DNA from: DATAES01 sp036493595
GTDB taxonomy: Bacteria > Actinomycetota > Acidimicrobiia > Acidimicrobiales > JACDCH01
DNA: 19,807 nt
Assembly: GCA_036493595.1 (NCBI GenBank)
Contig: DASXPN010000070.1
Location: forward strand, 1 to 19,807
Reading direction: 5' to 3'
Both the position numbers and the translations under genes were made by a program. The notes under the pieces were generated by a model. That model was not told the origin of the DNA and searched no databases. It saw nothing but the letters and a program-made list of their open reading frames with translations. This document shows, in pieces, positions 1-7,519 of this stretch; within the stretch, counting starts at the first letter, position 1; every line of letters starts with the position of its first letter.

Positions 1-227
1 AGCAGATCGCCGGCGACAAGTTCGTCACGATCGCCAGCGCCGACATCATCCAGCAGGCCCTGAACCTCGGCCTCGTCGACGAGCTCTGCATCAGCCAGGT
101 GCCGGTGCTGTTCGGCACCGGCATCCGCTACTTCGGTCAGCTCGTCGGCGGCCACGTCATGCTCGAGGACCCCGTCGTGGTCCAAGGCATGCGGGCGCTC
201 CATCTCCGCTACCCGGTGCGACGCTGA
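1..227 (+). CDS. Dihydrofolate reductase-family (RibD C-terminal domain) protein, 3' end only
   Basis: The reading frame is open from base 3 to a TGA at 225-227 and gives the last 74 residues of a protein that begins outside the window. The peptide has the closing pattern of RibD_C/DHFR-like reductases: a GDKFVTI strand, a helix, then LVDELCISQVPVLFGTGIRYF, and a short terminal strand with LRYPVRR. In this family the VPVL-x-G-xG segment lies close to the NADPH-binding face. Members of this group in actinomycetes are often stand-alone reductases of unknown substrate, so a specific role in riboflavin synthesis cannot be claimed. The next gene starts 163 bases downstream on the same strand. Confidence 0.8.
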   Translation, partial: QIAGDKFVTIASADIIQQALNLGLVDELCISQVPVLFGTGIRYFGQLVGGHVMLEDPVVVQGMRALHLRYPVRR

Positions 228-390
228 CTTGCAGGCGTCGGCGAGGCCGTTCACCTGACCCGCGCCACACCGATGCGTGGGAGGTGATGGCCTACATCCT
301 CGGTGGGTGAGGCGCGTTCACCCTGCCCCGTGCGACAGTCGCGGCAAGGCCTTCGATGTTCCGTCGTGCCGCACCGATGTCGGAGTTGGA

Positions 391-1764
391 ATGGACAGAG
401 ACCAGAGCATCGCCATGGGTCGAGCGGCCAGGGCGAAGGTGCCCCGCTCGAGCCACGCGGGATGGCAGCCAGCAGCCGGCCGGAGAGATCCGGTCGACAT
501 CCTCGAGGCGCAGGACGCGACTCGTCAGCCTGACCTCGTGCCGCTCCGCCACGAGCGAATGCTCGTTTCGCCGTTCACGTTCTACCGAGGCGCCGCGGCG
601 GTGATGGCCGCCGATCTGGCCGGTACGCCGACGTCAGGGATCCAGGTGCAGTGCTGCGGCGATGCCCATCTGGCCAACTTTGGTGGCTTCGAGTCTCCTG
701 AGCGCACGATGGTCTTCGACATCAACGACTTCGACGAAACACTGCCCGGACCATGGGAGTGGGACGTCAAGCGACTGGCGGCCAGTCTCGTCGTCGCCGC
801 TCGCGAACGCGGGTTCGATGATGCCATCGCCCGCCAGACAGTCTCGACTTCGACGATGACGTACCGGATCGCGATGCGCGAGTTCGCCGCGCAGCGCAAT
901 CTCGAGGTGTGGTACGCGTGCCTGGATCTGGAGGGGTTCACGAGTCGTTGGGGGGCCGGCGTGTCGAAGGCCGACATGACCCGCCTGCTGACCCGGGTCA
1001 GGAAGGCAAGGTCGAAGGACAGCCTGAAAGCGTTCGCCAAACTGACCGAGGTGGTCGACGGCACCGTGCGAATCCGCAACGACCCGCCGTTGGTCGAGCG
1101 GTTCGAGGCCTTCTTACCCGCGGGCGAAGCCGTCGACTTCGATCACCGAGCGCGACAATGGCTCGAGACCTACAGCCGCAGTCTCCCGCCCGATCGTCGT
1201 CACGTGCTGTCCGGATACCGGATCGTCGACTTCGCGCGGAAGGTCGTCGGCGTCGGAAGCGTCGGGACACGATGCTGGGTTGCCTTGTTGCTCGGCCGCG
1301 ACGGAGATGACCCTCTCTTCTTGCAGGTCAAAGAAGCCGAAGCGTCCGTGCTCGCGCCGTACGCAGGGAAGAGCAAGTACGTCAATCAGGGCCAGCGCGT
1401 CGTCGTCGGTCAGCGGCTCATGCAGGCCGCCAGCGACATCTTTCTCGGCTGGGAACGGGCCGAGGGCATGGGAGGCATCACCCGAGACTTCTACGTACGG
1501 CAGATGTGGGACGGCAAGATGTCGGTCGATCTCACCACGGTCGACGCAGCCATGCTTCCCATCTACGGGCAGATGTGCAGCTGGACACTCGCTCGGGCCC
1601 ATGCACGGTCCGGCGATCGCATCGCGATCGCGGCGTATCTCGGATCGGGCGACACGTTCGACCGGGCCATCGTCGAGTTCGCCCTCGCCTATGCGGACCA
1701 GAACGTCAAGGACTTCGACGCGGCATCAGCAGCACGTCGCGCCGGCCAACTGACCTCGGTGTGA
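391..1764 (+). CDS. DUF2252 family protein
   Basis: This encodes a 457-residue protein of the DUF2252 family (COG4320), whose biochemical role is unknown; the fold has been compared with kinase-like phosphotransferases. The family signatures are clear: SPFTFYRG near residue 60, CGDAHLANFG at about 89-98, FDINDFDE at about 109-116, and GPWEWDVKRLAAS at about 120-132. The His/Asp and Asp/Asn/Asp clusters resemble nucleotide- or metal-binding residues. I chose the ATG at 391 because GGAG lies five bases before it and upstream residues look non-coding; the frame is open back to 277 but that extension lacks family similarity. The length is usual for the family. It ends one base before the stop of the convergent MFS gene, with no room for a terminator between them. 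Confidence 0.88.
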   Translation: MDRDQSIAMGRAARAKVPRSSHAGWQPAAGRRDPVDILEAQDATRQPDLVPLRHERMLVSPFTFYRGAAAVMAADLAGTPTSGIQVQCCGDAHLANFGGFESPERTMVFDINDFDETLPGPWEWDVKRLAASLVVAARERGFDDAIARQTVSTSTMTYRIAMREFAAQRNLEVWYACLDLEGFTSRWGAGVSKADMTRLLTRVRKARSKDSLKAFAKLTEVVDGTVRIRNDPPLVERFEAFLPAGEAVDFDHRARQWLETYSRSLPPDRRHVLSGYRIVDFARKVVGVGSVGTRCWVALLLGRDGDDPLFLQVKEAEASVLAPYAGKSKYVNQGQRVVVGQRLMQAASDIFLGWERAEGMGGITRDFYVRQMWDGKMSVDLTTVDAAMLPIYGQMCSWTLARAHARSGDRIAIAAYLGSGDTFDRAIVEFALAYADQNVKDFDAASAARRAGQLTSV

Positions 1765-1765
1765 G

Positions 1766-3457
1766 TCAGCCGGGCTGGTCGGCGGAGGGTCTGCTCCCCC
1801 GGCGGCCATCCGTACTGGCAAGGGCGTCGCCCGCTACCGGGGCCGGCGCGGGACTGACCGCACCGGCCCCGGATTCGCTGTCTTCTCGCTCATAGGCGAT
1901 CAACAGCGCTTCTTCGTCTTGTTTGCCGGGGAACAGGAAATACACGAGCACGGCACCGGCCGCGATGGCCACAAGCCCTGCGGTGTAGGCCCACGCCTGG
2001 CCGTCGACGAAACCGGTCTTCGCTCCCGCGACGATCGCGTTCGCGGTCTGCGGCGAGTACTGACTCGCCAGGTTCGTCGCACTCGAGAACGATTTGGTCA
2101 GGCCCTCCTGTGTGCTGTCGGTGAGCTGGGAAGCGTTCGGCGATCCTGCGATGAGCTTCGACACTGCTGAGGCGTAACCGGCCGTCAGCAGAGCGCCGAA
2201 GATCGATTGCATGATCGCCCCGCCGAGGTCTCGTTGCAGGTCCGCCGTGCCCGAGGCCATACCCGCGCGTTGGACTGGCACAGATCCGGTGAGCGAGTGC
2301 GATGCCGGCGTTCCGGCGAACCCCACGCCGACCCCTATGAAGGCGTAGCCGAGTCCGACCTTCCAGTACGAGATTCCCTCCTTCCAGAACACCAACATCG
2401 TCAGGAAACCGAGGAAGCAGAAGAGGTAGCCGATGAGAAGCGTGAACCGTGCGCCACGCGAGATCACGAGCTTTGCTGACCGCGGTGCGATCAGCACCAT
2501 CATGATCGCGGCCGGCAGGATGGCCAGGCCTGCGTGGAACGTCGAGTAGTTCAAGACGTTCTGCAGAAACTGCTGGCCGATGAACATCGCTCCCATCAGC
2601 GATCCGAACACGATGATGCCGGCACAGGCCGCGACCCAGAACGTGCGGCGCGCCGCGATGTGCAGGTCGTAGAGCGGATTCCTCGCGCGCCGCTGCCGGA
2701 TCACGAAGGCGATTCCGGTCGCCAACGCGATCGTTGCCAAACCCAACACCAGCGCGCCCTTGTTCGGAACCGGAGCGAAGTTGATCGCCAGGATGAGCGA
2801 GCCGATCGTGGCAACGGAGATGATGCCGCCCACGTTGTCAACCGGGTTGGTCTCTTCGTTCACGTGAGCCGGCACGAGCAGCACCGCCATCACCAACGCC
2901 ACCGCCGCGAGAGGAAGCGTGACAAGGAAGACCGAGCCCCACCAGAAATGCTCGAGCAGCGCACCGGCGATCAACGGACCGAGGCTGGCGATGGCGCCAC
3001 CCGTTGCGGACCACAACGCGATCGAACGTGTCCGCGGTTGTCCCGACCACAGAGCGGTGATGAGGGCCAGCGTGGTGGGGTAGGCCATGCCGGCGGACAG
3101 ACCGCCGAGCAGCCGAGCGGCGAAGAGCACCGTGTCGGACCCCGCGTACGCGGCCAACAGGCACGCGGGCACCGACAGCGACACACCGAGAAGCAGCATC
3201 ATCTTGCGGCCGTAGCGATCACCGAGGGCGCCCAGCCAGAGGACCGACGCCGCCAAGCCGAGCGAATACCCGACCGCGATGAGATCGAGGACGGTCTGCG
3301 AGGAGTCGAACGCCTTACCGATGTCCGGCAACGCGACGTTCGCGACGGCCAGGTTCAAGTTCGCGACAGCCGCGACGAGGACGAGCGAGATGAGCACGAG
3401 TCCTGCCCGTTCGGGCTCCGCTGACCTCGATACCGCGGACGGAACAGCCACACTCAC
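1766..3457 (-). CDS. MFS transporter, DHA2/EmrB-QacA type (14-TM drug:H+ antiporter family)
   Basis: This encodes a 563-residue integral membrane exporter, a size typical of 14-helix DHA2 transporters rather than 12-helix ones. Helix 1 carries NLNLAVANVALPDI. Motif A (GALGDRYGRK, residues about 76-85) lies in the loop after helix 2, and the antiporter motif C region (GPLIAGALLEHFWWGSVF) follows around residue 155. Many further hydrophobic segments run to about residue 510, and the C-terminal tail is charged, then Pro/Ala-rich. The usual acidic residue of helix 1 in DHA2 proteins is replaced by Asn, so the substrate may not be a cationic drug. The start is a GTG at 3457; a GTG two codons later (3451) has better spacing from GAGG and may be the true one. 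It lies four bases after the small gene upstream, so the two are probably co-transcribed. Confidence 0.9.
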   Translation of the reverse strand: MSVAVPSAVSRSAEPERAGLVLISLVLVAAVANLNLAVANVALPDIGKAFDSSQTVLDLIAVGYSLGLAASVLWLGALGDRYGRKMMLLLGVSLSVPACLLAAYAGSDTVLFAARLLGGLSAGMAYPTTLALITALWSGQPRTRSIALWSATGGAIASLGPLIAGALLEHFWWGSVFLVTLPLAAVALVMAVLLVPAHVNEETNPVDNVGGIISVATIGSLILAINFAPVPNKGALVLGLATIALATGIAFVIRQRRARNPLYDLHIAARRTFWVAACAGIIVFGSLMGAMFIGQQFLQNVLNYSTFHAGLAILPAAIMMVLIAPRSAKLVISRGARFTLLIGYLFCFLGFLTMLVFWKEGISYWKVGLGYAFIGVGVGFAGTPASHSLTGSVPVQRAGMASGTADLQRDLGGAIMQSIFGALLTAGYASAVSKLIAGSPNASQLTDSTQEGLTKSFSSATNLASQYSPQTANAIVAGAKTGFVDGQAWAYTAGLVAIAAGAVLVYFLFPGKQDEEALLIAYEREDSESGAGAVSPAPAPVAGDALASTDGRRGSRPSADQPG

Positions 3458-3461
3458 CGCC

Positions 3462-3719
3462 TCAGATCGACCGGACGTCCTCTTCCGCGTCCACTTCCGC
3501 GTCCACCGCCGGCTCAGCGTCGAGCTGATGCACCTCGAGCAGCGTCAGGCCGAGCTCGCGCACTCGATCGAGTACGGCATAGAACGCCGCCTCGTCGCCG
3601 ACGTTCGGGCGTAGTCGAGTTGCGGCACAACGAACCTCGACCAGGCAGTCGTTGAACGCAGCGCGCACGCCGGGCCCGGCGACCCCTTCGACGATGATCT
3701 CGTACCGCTGGCCAGGCAT
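3462..3719 (-). CDS. Small unrecognised protein with acidic tail, co-transcribed with the MFS gene
   Basis: This encodes an 85-residue protein without a transmembrane segment. Its core has a strand (RYEIIVEG), a middle part, and a helix-strand ending (AFYAVLDRVRELGLTLLEVHQLD). Small actinobacterial proteins of this pattern occur beside transporters and LuxR regulators, but I know of no assigned function. The tail is very acidic (AVDAEVDAEEDV) and is encoded by an exact 12-bp tandem duplication. I set the start at the ATG at 3719 because GGAG lies six bases before it; the frame is open to a GTG at 3749, which has no ribosome binding site. The gap to the MFS start is four bases, so translation is probably coupled. 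The divergent LuxR gene is its likely regulator. Confidence 0.65.
   Translation of the reverse strand: MPGQRYEIIVEGVAGPGVRAAFNDCLVEVRCAATRLRPNVGDEAAFYAVLDRVRELGLTLLEVHQLDAEPAVDAEVDAEEDVRSI
3482..3505. repeat. 12-bp tandem duplication inside the small acidic protein gene
   Basis: The unit CTTCCGCGTCCA occurs twice without mismatch. On the minus strand it encodes part of the alternating Asp/Ala/Glu/Val tail. Because the unit is a multiple of three, slippage changes tail length without breaking the frame. Confidence 0.9.
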
Positions 3720-3745
3720 CGGCCGCTCCGCGCTCGTTTGCCCCT

Positions 3746-3792
3746 TCACTTGACGAAAAGTGAGGGTGAGTTGGCTTCACCCGGCTCGGGTG
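3746..3792. promoter_or_regulatory. Cluster of three inverted repeats in the divergent control region
   Basis: Three perfect 6-bp dyads lie almost end to end: TCACTT/AAGTGA (3746-3751 and 3758-3763), GGGTGA/TCACCC (3764-3769 and 3777-3782), and CACCCG/CGGGTG (3778-3783 and 3787-3792). The last two share bases, so they could form alternative hairpins. They sit just upstream of the small gene and 65 bases before the regulator's start. This is the expected place for operators of the LuxR-type regulator or an autoregulatory site. The symmetry is seen directly; operator function is inferred. Confidence 0.4.
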
Positions 3793-3856
3793 GAGGTCAA
3801 TTCACGCTGATGGGGTGATGGGGAACTTGTCGCACCGTCAATAGGCTTCCGCCTCA

Positions 3857-6487
3857 GTGGACTTCACCGGTCCAGGGTGCGAGCGGACATCAGATGCCTC
3901 GAGGCGCCTTCCTGTCATCGAGGTCAAGTTCTCCGCCCCGCGCCTTCCGCGCCATGTGATCGATCGGCCTCGCCTCGAGAGCCAGTTGGCACGCCGCGAC
4001 TGGCGAGTCGCCCTCATCACGGGAGGACCGGGAGCCGGCAAGACAGTCATTGCTGGGCAGCGGTTCGAATCGTTGGAAGGTCATCGAGCATGGATCACGC
4101 TCGATGCGGATGACGACCACCCCGAGCGGTTCTGGCTGCAGGTCGGCTCGGCGTTGCGACGGGCCGTCCCCGAGCACTTCGTGGGAACGGACCTGTTCCC
4201 GCCGACTCCTCGTCGCCGCAGAGATGATTCGCCCGCGGCGGACCTTGCACTGAACGCTGCTTCCCTCGACGAGCCGCTCGTCATGGTTCTGGACCAACTG
4301 GATCGAATCCGTAACCCGTTGATCCTCAACGAAGTTGCTGCACTCGTGGAGCACCTGCCGACCGGCATGCAACTCATCGTGACCAGTCGCGTCGATCCAC
4401 CGCTCCCGCTCGCACAATGGCGAGCCCGGTCATGGCTTCTCGAACTTCGCCAGCACGATCTGGCGTTCACCGCCGACGAGGCGAGTGCGCTGTTCGCGGC
4501 CGCTGGTGAAGAGCGTCTGACCACCGATCAGGTTGCCCGGCTGGCTTCGCGCACCGAGGGATGGATTGCCGCGCTGCGGCTGGCGCTCATCTCGATGCGG
4601 AACAGCGACGATGCGGCGGGCGTCGTCGAGACATTTTCCGGTCGACACCGGATGATCGCGGACCTGCTGGTGAGCGAGGTGCTCGATCAGCAGCCGGCGG
4701 ACGTCCAGGAATTTCTCGTGCGAACGTCGGTCGTCAAGCATCTCGACGCTGACCTGTGCAACGTGCTCACAGGACGCGAGGACAGCGACCACCTGCTCCG
4801 CTCGCTCGAGGCCGCGATCTGTTTCGTCGTCGCCGACGACGAACGACTGTCGTACCGGTATCACCACCTCTTCGCCGAGTTGCTCCGCGTCGAGCTCGAT
4901 CGTCGTTACCCCGGGGCCGCCGACCAGGTTCACCGAAAGGCGGCGGAACATCTCGAGGCACGCGGTGACCTGACCGAAGCCATCGGCCACCACCTCGCGA
5001 TCGGCGACCGGGATCGAGCGTTCGACTTGGCGTTCGCATCCGCATTCCGTCACTGGGACGCTGGCGACATCGCCGCCGCGACGGCGTGGGTTGACGTTTT
5101 CCCGCAGGAGTACATCGGGGAGTCGGTGAACCGAATGCTCACGTACGGGTTGGCCGTGTCGATGTGCGGGCGGCTCGACGAAGCGACCGCGTGGCTGGAT
5201 CGAGCCGAACTCCAGTTGCGGAACGACCCCGACGCGTCCGAACGCGACCTCCGGCACGCTGATGCTCTCCGCGTTCTCCAGCTGGGGACCAGCGGTGCTC
5301 CCGAGAGCGGCATCGAGTGCGGTCACCGCGCGATCGAGGCAATTGCCGGCGGCTGCGATCTCGGCGCGGTGGGCGACCGCGTCCGAATCAACCTTGCCCG
5401 CTCCTATCTGCTCGTCGATGAACCCGATATGGCGGCCGATTCGATCAGCGGCGAGCAGGTTGGCGACTCGCTCGCGACGCTCGTCCTCGCTCCCGCCGTC
5501 CGCGCGCGCGTGGCACTGCGACGTGGCCACCTCCACCACGCGTTGGAGGAGGTGGGACGGTCGCTCAACGCCGCAGCCGCGCTCGGTGTGCCGAGGCATT
5601 TCGGCACCGTCGACGCGTTGATTGCGCGCGTGGGGGTACTGACCGAGCGCAACGACCTCGCTGGCGCGGTGGCGACCGTTTCGCAGATGCACGAGATGAT
5701 GGCGCGCCATCGGGATACGCCCGCCTACGACGTACTCACACGAGTCGACCAGGTCCGCATCGCGGCCGCGGCCGGCGGTCTCGAGGATGCCTTTGCGGTG
5801 CTGGAGGAGGCAAAGAGCTACCTCGGCGACCGGCAACTGCCACCGCTGCGGCGAATCATCGATGCCCTCGAAGCCCGGTGGCGAATCGAGTCGGACGAGC
5901 TACCCCACGCCGAGCGTCTGATCGGTGGCTTGGCTCCGGGTTCGACGTCACGGGTGCTGCTCGCGGCCCGACTCGATCTCGCCCTCGAACGGCCGGAGAA
6001 CACCATCGAGCGTCTGGCCGGCGCGGACCTCACCACGCTTCGAGATCGATTGACTGCGGAGGTGCTCGTCGCTCGCGCCTGTCTCGTGCTCGCACCGGAC
6101 GACGCGCCCGCGGCCTTTGCTCGCGCCGCCGAGATGGCGGCGGACGAGGGCTTCCTGCGCACGTTCCTCGAAGAGGGGGCCACGGCCGTACGTCACCTCA
6201 GGATCGCGGCAGATGGGTTGGGCACGCCGGGTGGTGCACGGCTTGCCTCTGCATTGGGGGCGCCGCCAAGGTCCCGTGTGACGGCTCCCCCTCCGAGCCT
6301 CCTGAGTGAACGCGAGAGCGCGGTCCTTCGGTTTCTGCCGAGCCGGCTCACCAACAAGGAGATCGCCGGCGAGTGCTTCATGTCGGTGAACACGGTCAAG
6401 ACTCACTTGAAGGGCATCTACTCCAAGCTCGGCGCGACGACACGATCAGAGGCGGTTGATCGCGCCCGGAGTTTGCAGTTGCTCTGA
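3857..6487 (+). CDS. LuxR-family transcriptional regulator of the large ATP-binding (LAL/MalT) type
   Basis: This encodes an 876-residue cytoplasmic regulator. The N-terminal STAND ATPase begins after a short lead: Walker A is GGPGAGKT (residues 56-63), and a Walker B-like strand LVMVLDQL ends at the Asp of about residue 146. A long helical-repeat region (about 350-780, TPR/MalT-like) follows and would bind the inducer or a partner. The LuxR helix-turn-helix lies at the C-terminus (from about residue 814: LLSERE, then LTNKEIAGECFMSVNTVKTH). Length and layout match MalT. The GTG at 3857 is the only possible start, because an in-frame TAG lies at 3842. It has no ribosome binding site, so leaderless translation is possible. 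It is divergent from the small protein/MFS pair, its likely targets. Its last 42 bases overlap the end of cydB on the other strand. Confidence 0.9.
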   Translation: MDFTGPGCERTSDASRRLPVIEVKFSAPRLPRHVIDRPRLESQLARRDWRVALITGGPGAGKTVIAGQRFESLEGHRAWITLDADDDHPERFWLQVGSALRRAVPEHFVGTDLFPPTPRRRRDDSPAADLALNAASLDEPLVMVLDQLDRIRNPLILNEVAALVEHLPTGMQLIVTSRVDPPLPLAQWRARSWLLELRQHDLAFTADEASALFAAAGEERLTTDQVARLASRTEGWIAALRLALISMRNSDDAAGVVETFSGRHRMIADLLVSEVLDQQPADVQEFLVRTSVVKHLDADLCNVLTGREDSDHLLRSLEAAICFVVADDERLSYRYHHLFAELLRVELDRRYPGAADQVHRKAAEHLEARGDLTEAIGHHLAIGDRDRAFDLAFASAFRHWDAGDIAAATAWVDVFPQEYIGESVNRMLTYGLAVSMCGRLDEATAWLDRAELQLRNDPDASERDLRHADALRVLQLGTSGAPESGIECGHRAIEAIAGGCDLGAVGDRVRINLARSYLLVDEPDMAADSISGEQVGDSLATLVLAPAVRARVALRRGHLHHALEEVGRSLNAAAALGVPRHFGTVDALIARVGVLTERNDLAGAVATVSQMHEMMARHRDTPAYDVLTRVDQVRIAAAAGGLEDAFAVLEEAKSYLGDRQLPPLRRIIDALEARWRIESDELPHAERLIGGLAPGSTSRVLLAARLDLALERPENTIERLAGADLTTLRDRLTAEVLVARACLVLAPDDAPAAFARAAEMAADEGFLRTFLEEGATAVRHLRIAADGLGTPGGARLASALGAPPRSRVTAPPPSLLSERESAVLRFLPSRLTNKEIAGECFMSVNTVKTHLKGIYSKLGATTRSEAVDRARSLQLL

Positions 6488-7519
6488 TCCGACCACGGCA
6501 GAGTCTGCGGACTCGGTTCCCTCTTCGGGCAGCACGCTCTTCTGGTCGAGGACGAACAGCAACACGAGTGCCGGCACGATTGTCACCGCCGCGATCGCGA
6601 AGACAACCACCACCGCCACGAGGGTGCCGTCGGGCGCGGCGGCCTGCGACACCTTCAAGCTCGTCGGCAACATGTACGGCCACTGCGCCACCCCCCAGCC
6701 GATGACAACTGTCGCGACAGCCCCAATGGAGAGGACCCGTGCGCCGCGCCTGTCGCGCACGAGCAGAAACAGAGACCCGGCGCCGCACAACGCAGACAGG
6801 ATCACAAAGGGCAGCGCGCGGGAGGTGAGGCCATCGAACACGTAGCGCGCGTCGCTGTGGAGCACGAAGACCCCGATGAACGCGACGACTCCCGCGACGG
6901 CACCAGCGGCGATGGCGCGCCGGCGGAAGTACTCGGCCATCTGTGCATCGTCGAATCGGCGCGCGTCCCACTCGAGGTAGACGGCAGCCAGGTACGAACA
7001 CACCGTGACGGCAAGCACGCCGCCCAATATGGAGGTCGGGTTCACCCAACTCGACACCGGCTCGCCCGCCTCACCACCCGCAGGCACGCGTCCAGACGCG
7101 ATGGCGCCCGCAATCGCGCCCATGCAATAGGGCACGAGCACGGACGACGACGCGAACGCGGCACCGAAGTTGCGTTGATCGCGAGTGCGGAAAACCGCCT
7201 TGCGGAAGGCGAAGCTCGAGCCGCGGAGCACGATGCCGAGTGCAGCCAGTGTCAGCGGTACGAACAGCGTCAGGGTGATCGACGCGAATGCTGTTGAGAA
7301 CGCGGTCCACAGGATGACGAGCGTGAAGATCAGCCAGACATGGTTGGCCTCCCACACGGGACCGATGGAGTGATCGATGAGCGCGCGCGGACGTTCCCCG
7401 CGATCGGCGCCGCCGGCGATGAGATCCCAGAACCCTGCGCCGAAGTCTGCGCCGCCGAATACCGCGTACGCAGTGACGCCGAAGAAGAGGACGACTGCTA
7501 CGACATCGCTCCAACTCAT
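6446..7519 (-). CDS. cydB: Cytochrome bd quinol oxidase subunit II
   Basis: This encodes a 357-residue polytopic membrane protein, the partner of CydA in the bd-type terminal oxidase. Family signatures are GGADFGAGFWDL near residues 22-33 and IGPVWEANHVWLI near 52-64, followed by repeated hydrophobic helices. The length is slightly above the usual 330-345 because of a polar C-terminal tail (about the last 30 residues). That tail lies in the part that overlaps the end of the LuxR gene in antisense. The ATG overlaps the cydA stop (ATGA), so translation is coupled. It is the last gene of the probable seven-gene operon. No cydX-like ORF or cydC/cydD assembly transporter genes follow within the window. 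Confidence 0.95.
   Translation of the reverse strand: MSWSDVVAVVLFFGVTAYAVFGGADFGAGFWDLIAGGADRGERPRALIDHSIGPVWEANHVWLIFTLVILWTAFSTAFASITLTLFVPLTLAALGIVLRGSSFAFRKAVFRTRDQRNFGAAFASSSVLVPYCMGAIAGAIASGRVPAGGEAGEPVSSWVNPTSILGGVLAVTVCSYLAAVYLEWDARRFDDAQMAEYFRRRAIAAGAVAGVVAFIGVFVLHSDARYVFDGLTSRALPFVILSALCGAGSLFLLVRDRRGARVLSIGAVATVVIGWGVAQWPYMLPTSLKVSQAAAPDGTLVAVVVVFAIAAVTIVPALVLLFVLDQKSVLPEEGTESADSAVVGSEQLQTPGAINRL

Noticed and set aside
2534..3424. 296-codon plus-strand open frame
   Set aside because: It is antisense to the MFS gene and gives a highly charged Arg/Glu/Gln/Asp-rich product typical of the complement of membrane-protein codons.
3750..3755. TTGACG as a -35 element for the LuxR gene
   Set aside because: No -10-like hexamer is found at 16-18 bases downstream.
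4430..5836. 468-codon minus-strand open frame
   Set aside because: It is antisense to the LuxR regulator; no domain is seen.
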